From Pseudophaeobacter leonis (GTDB lineage Bacteria > Pseudomonadota > Alphaproteobacteria > Rhodobacterales > Rhodobacteraceae): a stretch of DNA of 64,000 nt. Every line of letters starts with the position of its first letter. The stretch's first letter is position 1. A program made the translations under genes and the position numbers. Shown piece after piece: positions 58,241 through 64,000 of this stretch. The DNA lies in NCBI RefSeq assembly GCF_002087335.1, contig NZ_MWVJ01000008.1, positions 1 to 64,000 on the forward strand, written 5' to 3'. The notes below the pieces were generated by a model. That model had not been told where the DNA came from, did no database searches, and saw only the letters and a program-made list of their open reading frames with translations.

Positions 58241-58513
58241 ATGCTGATTGCCCTGATTGCCCGCGACAAACCTGACCACCTGCAGACCCGAATGGATAAC
58301 CGCACGGCCCATCTGGCCTATATCGAGGAGACAGGTGTTGTGGCGCAGGCCGGCCCATTGCTAGACCAGGAGGGCAACATGGCGGGCTCGCTGATTATCC
58401 TTGAGGTCGAAGACATGGCCCCCGGTGAGGCCTGGGCGGCGGCAGATCCCTATAACAAGGCAGGCCTGTTTGAAGCGGTCGAGCTGATCACCTGGAAGAA
58501 AGTCATCGGCTGA
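58241..58513 (+). CDS. YciI-family protein
   Basis: A 90-residue ferredoxin-like-fold protein of the YciI family. The conserved His-Asp pair region (RTAHLAYIEETGVVAQAGPLLD) and the closing DPYNKAGLFEAVELITWKKV pattern are seen. It starts immediately after the gpsA stop. Exact activity unknown; family members bind small acidic ligands. Confidence 0.85.
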   Translation: MLIALIARDKPDHLQTRMDNRTAHLAYIEETGVVAQAGPLLDQEGNMAGSLIILEVEDMAPGEAWAAADPYNKAGLFEAVELITWKKVIG

Positions 58514-58935
58514 TGCGCTACTGGCTGTTCAAATCCGAACCCACCACCTGGGGCTGGCCTGATCAGGTTGCCAAGGGTGATGCCGGCGAGGAATGGGATG
58601 GCGTGCGCAACTACCAGGCGCGCAATTTCATGCGCGAAATGTCGCTTGGCGACCGCGGTTTCTTTTATCACTCGCAAAAAGAGAAGTCGGTGGTGGGCAT
58701 TGTTGAGGTCTGCGCCACGTCGCACCCTGACAGCTCTACAACAGATGCGCGCTGGGACTGCGTCGACATCAAGGCGGTGCGCGGATTTGTGCAACCGGTG
58801 TCGCTGGATCAGATCAAGGCGGATCCCCGGCTGGAAGAGATGATTCTGGTGCGAAATTCCCGTCTGTCGGTACAGCCCGTCACCGCCCAAGAATGGCAGT
58901 TGATTTGCGCATTGGGTCAGACAGATCCGGACTGA
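58513..58935 (+). CDS. EVE-domain protein (Thy28-like)
   Basis: A 140-residue EVE domain, related to PUA/YTH modified-nucleotide readers. Opens with MRYWLFKSEPTTWGWPDQV; the cage-forming region VRNYQARNFMREMSLGDRGFFYHSQ near residues 32-56 is typical. It overlaps the YciI gene by one base. EVE proteins are thought to recognise modified bases in DNA or RNA. Confidence 0.88.
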   Translation: MRYWLFKSEPTTWGWPDQVAKGDAGEEWDGVRNYQARNFMREMSLGDRGFFYHSQKEKSVVGIVEVCATSHPDSSTTDARWDCVDIKAVRGFVQPVSLDQIKADPRLEEMILVRNSRLSVQPVTAQEWQLICALGQTDPD

Positions 58936-58993
58936 TCTGCCTGACTTTGGCACTGGTCTGCCCGTTTTCCGCACGGGTCTGCCTGTCTCTCGT
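58931..58993. repeat. Three 21-bp imperfect tandem repeats after the EVE gene
   Basis: Three successive 21-bp blocks (first words actgatctgcc, actggtctgcc, acgggtctgcc) begin at the EVE stop codon. Block 2-3 also forms a small cccgt/acggg hairpin. An open frame on the minus strand turns them into Gly-Arg-Pro-Val-like heptads, but I do not think it is a gene. Confidence 0.7.
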
Positions 58994-59080
58994 ATCGCAA
59001 TGCTGTGTGACTGTTCAGATGACCGGACTGTAGTTGGCCGCGCCCTGTGACGCGAGGCGTCATGGGGGCCAAAAATAAAA

Positions 59081-59116
59081 AAGGGAAGATCCAACAGGAG
59101 AGCAGGATCTTCCCTT
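59081..59116 (-). terminator. Strong intrinsic terminator on the minus strand
   Basis: A 12-bp perfect stem aagggaagatcc with ggatcttccctt, a 12-base loop, and on the minus strand a T-rich tail (TTTTATTTTT). There is already a terminator between it and the DUF2853 gene, so it probably ends a different minus-strand transcript. Confidence 0.85.
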
Positions 59117-59215
59117 CCACCCCGCGTGCTCCACAGTACCACCACACGCGTATGAAAATTCGTTCCTAGCCGTCCTGGCTGGTCTCACCTTGATAGCCTA
59201 GCTATTGTTATTTCT
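59081..59215 (-). ncRNA. Candidate small RNA ending at the orphan terminator
   Basis: A strong terminator with no gene directly upstream on its strand implies a short non-coding transcript of up to about 135 nt. The minus strand offers a promoter-like pair TTGAAT...TATGAT around 59221-59250. Start and existence are inferred; I do not recognise an RNA family. Confidence 0.25.
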
Positions 59216-59250
59216 GCAAATCATATACTTAGACAATGTTATTCAAATCC

Positions 59251-59280
59251 AAAACACCCGACAGGACTGCCGGGTGTTTT
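59251..59280. terminator. Bidirectional hairpin after the DUF2853 gene
   Basis: aaaacacccg and cgggtgtttt pair perfectly around a ten-base loop, 49 bp past the DUF2853 stop. T runs are inside the stem arms, so it can end transcription from either side. Confidence 0.75.
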
Positions 59281-59328
59281 GACGATATAGCGTCTGTTTG
59301 GTCAAAGCTCGCTCTCTTTAAAGAGGGC

Positions 59329-59670
59329 TTATCCGTAGACGGATTCTTTGCCAAAATGCTTGGTCAGCATGTAGTAGACAACGGCGCGATATTTGTTGCG
59401 TTCGGACTTGCCGTAGATCTCGACAACCTTGCCAATCGCCTCCATCAGCTCGGGACCATCGGCCAGACCCAGTTTTTTGATCAGGAAGTTATCCTTGACG
59501 GTTTCCAGCTCGCTGGCCTGGCTGGATGCCACGGTAGAGGCGTCCGCGTTATAGATCGACGGCCCACACCCGATGGTGACCTTGGTCAACAGATCCATAT
59601 CCGCATCCATACCGCATTTGTTCTTCAGATCATCGGCATATTGCGCGATCAAATCATCTCTCTTACCCAT
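59329..59670 (-). CDS. DUF2853 family protein
   Basis: Small soluble protein of 113 residues, starting at the ATG 59670 (MGKRDDLIAQYADDLKNKCGMDAD) after GGAGAA. It matches the DUF2853 family of unknown function; the centre has CGPSIYNADASTVASS and the end NKYRAVVYYMLTKHFGKESVYG. The open frame extends further upstream without conserved residues. It has its own terminators on both sides. Confidence 0.75.
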   Translation of the reverse strand: MGKRDDLIAQYADDLKNKCGMDADMDLLTKVTIGCGPSIYNADASTVASSQASELETVKDNFLIKKLGLADGPELMEAIGKVVEIYGKSERNKYRAVVYYMLTKHFGKESVYG

Positions 59671-59825
59671 AAAAGTTCTCCAGCTACATGTAAGGTTGGT
59701 CAAAGTTAAGAAATTGCAGAGGCTTAACGAGAGACTAACGCCAGTCGCGCAAGAGACAAAGGAAAAGATTTCTCTGCTTTTCCCCCCTGCCCTGCCATGC
59801 GTGGCACAGAGCAAAAGACGCAAAC

Positions 59826-59863
59826 AAAAAGGCCGCCCAGCAAATCTGCGGGCGGCCTTTTTT
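59826..59863. terminator. Bidirectional terminator after ahcY
   Basis: Stem aaaaaggccgccc with gggcggcctttt, 11-base loop, long A and T runs. It lies 25 bp past the ahcY stop. Confidence 0.9.
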
Positions 59864-59887
59864 TTCAGGACCTTATGAGGCTATCGC

Positions 59888-61279
59888 TTAGTAGCGATAG
59901 TGCTCTGGCTTGAAGGGACCTTCGGGTGTGACGCCGATATAGGCGGCCTGCTCGGAGCTCAGAGTCGAGAGTTTGACGCCGATACGCTCCAGGTGCAGAC
60001 GGGCAACCTTCTCGTCCAGATGCTTGGGCAGGATGTAGACTTCGTTTTTGTAGTTGTCACCGCGGATCCACAGCTCAATCTGAGCCAGAACCTGGTTGGT
60101 GAACGAGGCCGACATCACAAACGAAGGATGCCCTGTGGCATTGCCGAGGTTCAGCAAACGGCCCTCAGAGAGCAGGATCAGACGGCTGCCCGAGGGCATC
60201 TCGATCATGTCGACCTGTTCTTTGATGTTGGTCCATTTGTGGTTCTTCAGGCTTGCCACCTGAATTTCATTGTCAAATTGGCCGATGTTGCCAACAATGG
60301 CCATGTCCTTCATCTCGCGCATGTGCTCGATGCGGATCACGTCCTTGTTGCCGGTGGTGGTGATAAAGACATCAGCGCTGTCGACGACATCTTCCAGACG
60401 CACAACCTCATAGCCGTCCATCGCCGCCTGCAGGGCGCAGATCGGGTCGACTTCGGTGACTTTCACCCGTGCGCCGGCACCGGACAGCGAGGCAGCAGAG
60501 CCTTTGCCAACGTCACCATAGCCACAGACCACGGCAACCTTGCCGGCCACCATGGTGTCGGTGGCGCGACGGATGCCGTCCACCAGCGATTCTTTGCAGC
60601 CGTATTTGTTGTCGAACTTCGACTTGGTGACCGAATCGTTCACGTTGATCGCAGGGAAGGGCAGCTGGCCGTTCTTTTGCAGCTCATACAGGCGATGCAC
60701 GCCCGTGGTGGTCTCTTCCGAGACACCCTGAATGGCAGCGCGGGTTTTGGTGAACCAGCCGGGGCTTGCCGCCATACGCTTTTTGATCTGGGCAAAAATG
60801 GCTTCTTCTTCTTCCGAAGTGGGCACTTCGATCAAATCGGTTTCACCGGCCTCAACACGGGCGCCCAGCAGCACATAAAGTGTCGCATCACCCCCATCGT
60901 CAAGGATCAGGTTGGCGCCTTCAGGGAACATGAAAGAGCGGTCGAGATAGTCCCAATGCTCAACCAGGGTCTGGCCTTTGATGGCAAAAACCGGGGTACC
61001 ACCGGCCGCAATGGCAGCGGCGGCATGGTCCTGGGTCGAAAAGATATTGCAGGAGGCCCAGCGCACATCGGCGCCCAGCGCCACCAGTGTTTCAATCAGG
61101 ACAGCTGTCTGAATGGTCATGTGCAGCGAGCCGACGATACGCGCGCCAGCCAAAGGCTTGCTGTCACCATATTCCGCACGCAGCGACATGAGGCCGGGCA
61201 TTTCGGTCTCAGCAATATCCAATTCTTTGCGACCAAAGTCAGCCAGCGCAATGTCTTTTACAATATAGTCTTCGGCCAT
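59888..61279 (-). CDS. ahcY: Adenosylhomocysteinase
   Basis: Hydrolyses S-adenosylhomocysteine to adenosine and homocysteine, removing a product that inhibits methyltransferases. 463 residues from the ATG at 61279 ([16 protein letters not shown]). The NAD-binding motif [12 protein letters not shown] lies near residue 246, substrate residues in [15 protein letters not shown] near 78, and the closing [10 protein letters not shown] is standard. The longer frame adds 18 unconserved residues. Near regA and senC, as in Rhodobacter. No SAH riboswitch is evident in its leader. Confidence 0.96.
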   Translation of the reverse strand: MAEDYIVKDIALADFGRKELDIAETEMPGLMSLRAEYGDSKPLAGARIVGSLHMTIQTAVLIETLVALGADVRWASCNIFSTQDHAAAAIAAGGTPVFAIKGQTLVEHWDYLDRSFMFPEGANLILDDGGDATLYVLLGARVEAGETDLIEVPTSEEEEAIFAQIKKRMAASPGWFTKTRAAIQGVSEETTTGVHRLYELQKNGQLPFPAINVNDSVTKSKFDNKYGCKESLVDGIRRATDTMVAGKVAVVCGYGDVGKGSAASLSGAGARVKVTEVDPICALQAAMDGYEVVRLEDVVDSADVFITTTGNKDVIRIEHMREMKDMAIVGNIGQFDNEIQVASLKNHKWTNIKEQVDMIEMPSGSRLILLSEGRLLNLGNATGHPSFVMSASFTNQVLAQIELWIRGDNYKNEVYILPKHLDEKVARLHLERIGVKLSTLSSEQAAYIGVTPEGPFKPEHYRY

Positions 61280-61488
61280 AGTCCGCTCCGTTCTGGTTAC
61301 GAGTAATGTTTGTCGCCGCAGGTAACACTGCAATAGTTTATAAGCAACGAAGATGGGCGCAATGAGAACTCAGAGTCTCTGTTTGGCTGGGGTTTCCCTT
61401 TGAAAATCTTGCCCTGCCGCAAAATAACTTTCTTCACCCGGCGCAAGCGGCTAGTCAGAAGCTGATTTTACACCACCGGAATTCGCCT

Positions 61489-62085
61489 ATGCCCGCTAAA
61501 CCCGCCCGTGCCTGGCAACGTATGCTTTCAGGACGTCGCCTTGATCTTTTGGACCCAACGCCAATGGATATCGAGATCAGCGACATTGCCCATGGGCTGG
61601 CCTTTGTGGCGCGCTGGAATGGCCAGACGCGGGGCGATTTTGCCTATTCCGTTGCTGAACACTCATTGCTGGTCGAAGAGCTGTTTTGCCGCATGCAGCC
61701 CAAGGCGCCGGTGAAATGGCAATTGGCAGCCCTGCTGCATGATGCGCCGGAATATGTCATTGGCGATATGATCTCGCCGGTGAAATCTGCGGTGGGGCCG
61801 GGATACAGCGCGTTGGACCAGCGACTGACCTCCGCTATTCACATAAAGTTTGGCCTGCCCGCACAGCTGCCAAAAACCATCAAAGCCCAGATCAAACGCG
61901 CCGATAAGGTCTCTGCCTGGGATGAGGCGGTGCAGATTGCGGGATTTTCTGAAACCGAAGCCAACAAGCTTTTTGGCCGCCCAAAAACCGAAGTGATTGC
62001 CGGGCTGACCATTGATCTGCGCCCGCCGCTGCAGGTGCGGCAATCTTTTGTGGCCCGCCATGCGGAATTGCTGAGCCAGCTCTGA
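61489..62085 (+). CDS. HD-domain hydrolase (YfbR-like)
   Basis: A 198-residue HD-superfamily phosphohydrolase. The metal ligands are visible: His in YSVAEHSLLVEEL near residue 58, HD in ALLHDAPEYVIGDM near 85, and Asp in KRADKVSAWDEAVQ near 140. Related YfbR enzymes remove phosphate from deoxynucleoside monophosphates. Divergent from ahcY with a 209-bp spacer in which I see no clear regulatory structure. Confidence 0.8.
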   Translation: MPAKPARAWQRMLSGRRLDLLDPTPMDIEISDIAHGLAFVARWNGQTRGDFAYSVAEHSLLVEELFCRMQPKAPVKWQLAALLHDAPEYVIGDMISPVKSAVGPGYSALDQRLTSAIHIKFGLPAQLPKTIKAQIKRADKVSAWDEAVQIAGFSETEANKLFGRPKTEVIAGLTIDLRPPLQVRQSFVARHAELLSQL

Positions 62086-62133
62086 GTAAGGGGCCAACAC
62101 CCTAACCGGCCAACACATCAAGGGGCCGGCGCT

Positions 62134-63273
62134 TTACGGTGCCGCCTCGCGCCGTTTGTTCAGGGGGGCCTCAACAAAGCCAGCCTGGCCACCCACGCCT
62201 TTGTCCGTCAGGATCTGGTCGCGTTCTGCCTCGCTCAGCATCTTCCAACGGGCTGTTTCAGAGATAAAGCCGCCTCGTGCCAGATTTTCGCCGATAACCT
62301 GATGGTTCAATTCACCAAAGCTCAACCGGCTGGATTTTTGTTTGGACTTGGGCACCCATTCGGCGCGCAGTCCCCCACTCACCAGCGGTGTGCGCGCACA
62401 AAAGCTCTCGACATGTTTTGCCAGCAGATTATTGGCCCCCGAGCGGCGCCGCAGGATCATCGCGACCTCCTGGTCAGCGCGTCCCACCATGGCAAAGAGA
62501 TGCAAGGCAGATCCATCCGCCGCGATAACCTTTTTGGCCGCCTTGTAACGTGCGATCTGATCGCTGAGGCTGTGCTCCTGCGGGTGAAAGATCTCGTATC
62601 CTTCGGCCTCAAGCAGCGTTTCGAGCTGCTCTTCGCCCAGCAATCCGCCCTTGCCCAACCCGAGTTTTGACCGCGAGATATAAATCTTTTCCGCGCCTTC
62701 GGCCGGGATATCAGTGGCAAAACGGTCATGCACCGAACGACGGAACCTGCGCGTGCCCTCGGTGATCTTACCCAGTCCAAACCCCTGCCCCGGCACCACC
62801 AGCTCTTCTACGCGGGTGGGCTGCGCTGCCACGTGGATCGGCAGGTCGGTGCCAAACAGAGCGAGAAAATCGCGATGAAAGCCGCGCACCTCACTGCCCA
62901 CTTTCGGCCGTTGGGGAATAAAGAGGATGCCCTGAATGTCATCTTCGACACTGGGCAAAGCCCACAAACGCGAGGAGCTTTCCACCAGAAAATGCCCAAA
63001 ATGCGCCCACAGCACCCCACCCCAAAGCCAGCGCCCCTCAAGGGTCTGCTTGATCTTTCTTGGCGGCCCGGGCTCGGTGGTAATCGGGCGAAACTTGCGC
63101 CAGAGTGCGGCCTCCGGGCAATAGCTTCCGTCCGAGTAGAGCACCCCGGCCGGCTGGACCAGAGCACTGATCACCGGCGGCACAACGCAGGCATCCGCCA
63201 GCGTCAGTATCTGCTCGGACCAACCGCCAGCGGGCAGCGGCTGATCATCCGGATTACTGGCGCTGTCTGACAA
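62134..63273 (-). CDS. GT61-family glycosyltransferase (DUF563)
   Basis: A 379-residue protein of the glycosyltransferase 61 type. Typical features are LWAHFGHFLVESSSRLWAL near residue 88, EKIYISRSKLGLGKGGLLGEEQLETLLEAEGYEIFHPQEHSL near 195-235 and VIAADGSALHLFAMV near 250. No signal peptide; the substrate is unknown, likely a cell-surface polysaccharide. It lies 9 bp after regA, so it may be co-transcribed with the redox regulator. Confidence 0.8.
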   Translation of the reverse strand: MSDSASNPDDQPLPAGGWSEQILTLADACVVPPVISALVQPAGVLYSDGSYCPEAALWRKFRPITTEPGPPRKIKQTLEGRWLWGGVLWAHFGHFLVESSSRLWALPSVEDDIQGILFIPQRPKVGSEVRGFHRDFLALFGTDLPIHVAAQPTRVEELVVPGQGFGLGKITEGTRRFRRSVHDRFATDIPAEGAEKIYISRSKLGLGKGGLLGEEQLETLLEAEGYEIFHPQEHSLSDQIARYKAAKKVIAADGSALHLFAMVGRADQEVAMILRRRSGANNLLAKHVESFCARTPLVSGGLRAEWVPKSKQKSSRLSFGELNHQVIGENLARGGFISETARWKMLSEAERDQILTDKGVGGQAGFVEAPLNKRREAAP

Positions 63274-63282
63274 TCTGTATCT

Positions 63283-63837
63283 CTATTTCGGGCTGCGTTT
63301 TGCCAAAATACGCTGCAACGTCCGACGGTGCATGTTCAGGCGTCGCGCGGTCTCTGACACATTGCGATCACACAGCTCGTAGATGCGCTGGATATGTTCC
63401 CACCGCACCCGGTCTGCACTCATCGGGTTTTCCGGCGGCGGCGGCAGTTCGTCATCGCCGCTCAGCAGTGCATTCATGATATCTGCCGCATCTGCCGGTT
63501 TTGAGAGATAATCCGTCGCGCCAATTTTGACCGCCGCCACTGCTGTGGGAATCGCGCCATAGCCGGTCAGGACCACAACCCGGCTGTCGGGGCGTTTTTC
63601 GCGCAGCACCTCAACCACATCGAGGCCATTGCCATCCTCCAGCCGCAGATCCACCACCGCAAAGGCCGGGGGCCGTGCGGCTGCGATGGCACGACCACCT
63701 GCAACTGAGCCGGCTGTTTCTACTTCAAAACCGCGTTTTTCCATGGCCTTGGCCAGACGACGCAAAAAGGGTTCATCATCATCAACGAGCAAAAGGGACT
63801 TGTCCGGCCCAATTTCCTGCAGGGCATTTTCGGCCAT
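63283..63837 (-). CDS. regA: Redox response regulator RegA/PrrA/ActR
   Basis: Global redox response regulator paired with the sensor kinase RegB. 184 residues from the ATG at 63837. The receiver domain (about 12-128) has the acidic pair in LLVDDDEPFL, the phosphorylated Asp in FAVVDLRLEDGNG and the Lys in YLSKPADAADI. A proline linker (PPPPENPM) and the Fis-type helix-turn-helix ending NVSETARRLNMHRRTLQRILAKRSPK are diagnostic of RegA. Downstream of senC on the same strand. Confidence 0.94.
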   Translation of the reverse strand: MAENALQEIGPDKSLLLVDDDEPFLRRLAKAMEKRGFEVETAGSVAGGRAIAAARPPAFAVVDLRLEDGNGLDVVEVLREKRPDSRVVVLTGYGAIPTAVAAVKIGATDYLSKPADAADIMNALLSGDDELPPPPENPMSADRVRWEHIQRIYELCDRNVSETARRLNMHRRTLQRILAKRSPK

Positions 63838-63919
63838 GACCGGTTCTCCGCCTATTCCACGCACATTGTTGAATTCGATATTAGCGACCCTGACTAGAAG
63901 GTCAAACCACTCGTTCTAT

Positions 63920-64000
63920 TTACATATTGTCGACAAAGCAGCTGACCTTGTCCGCGACCTGCTCTGGTGTCTCGTCCCGGCGGAAGAAATCAACAAATCC
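63920..64000 (-). CDS. senC: SCO/SenC-family copper protein, C-terminal fragment
   Basis: Only the last 26 codons and the stop are in the window. The frame reads GFVDFFRRDETPEQVADKV and ends SCFVDNM. Position directly upstream of regA on the same strand and the short match support SenC/PrrC, a SCO-type protein for cytochrome c oxidase copper insertion. Most of the gene lies beyond the window edge. Confidence 0.55.
   Translation of the reverse strand, partial: GFVDFFRRDETPEQVADKVSCFVDNM

Larger units (their letters stand above)
58994..59328. other. Spacer with two strong hairpins and no gene
   Basis: Between the EVE repeats and the DUF2853 gene there is no supported reading frame. The stretch holds two strong terminator-like hairpins (59081-59116 and 59251-59280) separated by 134 bp. 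Confidence 0.6.

Noticed and set aside
58450..59145. Minus-strand frame over the EVE gene ending in Gly-Arg-Pro-Val repeats
   Set aside because: Repeats come from the 21-bp DNA repeat; it crosses a strong terminator hairpin and the EVE gene.
59900..61306. Long open frame antisense to ahcY (468 codons)
   Set aside because: Antisense shadow of a highly conserved gene; no recognisable domain.
61280..61488. SAH riboswitch before ahcY
   Set aside because: The leader does not show the conserved core helix and loop words expected of SAH or SAM/SAH riboswitches.

Overview
The window comes from a marine alphaproteobacterium of the Rhodobacterales, most likely the Roseobacter group. The evidence is the high-GC coding style, the FlaF/FlbT flagellin regulators, the Roseobacter-type flagellar gene order, the SenC-RegA pair near ahcY, and a Mic60-like gene between hemY and hemD. 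About 30 kb is a nearly contiguous flagellar locus.

Layout: (1) 58-2325, RNase R. (2) 2436-14924, a polyamine locus with two complete ABC transporters (potA-D-B-C on the minus strand, potF-G-H-I on the plus strand), an aminotransferase, a GntR regulator and an FAD-dependent amine oxidoreductase. (3) 14897-15811, a small phosphotransferase. (4) 15844-33050, flagellar genes: flgD-fliK; flgJ-like-flgN; flagellin-flaF-flbT-DUF1217; fliI; flgB-flgC-fliE-fliQ-flgF-flgG-flgA-flgH-fliL-like; and a minus-strand export operon flhA-fliR-flhB-fliJ-like. (5) 33549-38627, a minus-strand stator operon: fliL, a membrane coiled-coil protein, motE-like, motA and a large secreted repeat protein. (6) 38747-42054, fliF, fliH-like, fliN, fliP. 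(7) 42211-42726, a DinB-type protein. (8) 42920-48779, flgE-flgK-flgL-flgI and motB. (9) 48982-52247, an acyl-CoA ligase that may be DmdB and a GMC oxidoreductase. (10) 52495-58935, hemY-mic60-hemD facing tsaD-gpsA-yciI-EVE. (11) 59329-64000, DUF2853, ahcY, an HD hydrolase, a GT61 glycosyltransferase, regA and the last codons of senC.

How it works together: FlhA, FlhB, FliP, FliQ, FliR, FliI and FliH-like build the export gate and its motor. FliF, FliE, FlgB, FlgC, FlgF and FlgG form the MS ring and rod; FlgA, FlgH and FlgI the P and L rings; FlgD, FlgE and FliK the hook; FlgK, FlgL and flagellin the junction and filament. MotA, MotB, FliL and a MotE-like protein power rotation. CtrA-like boxes (TTAA-N7-TTAA with one mismatch) lie before four flagellar transcription units and a weaker one before flagellin. 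fliG and fliM are not in the window.

Thirteen genes have broken reading frames, sixteen breaks in all. In every one, restoring single bases gives a product of normal length. The breaks sit mostly next to short G or C runs and hit core genes, so base-calling error is more likely than real gene decay. I mark these genes as pseudogene because the frame is broken here, but they are probably functional in the organism.
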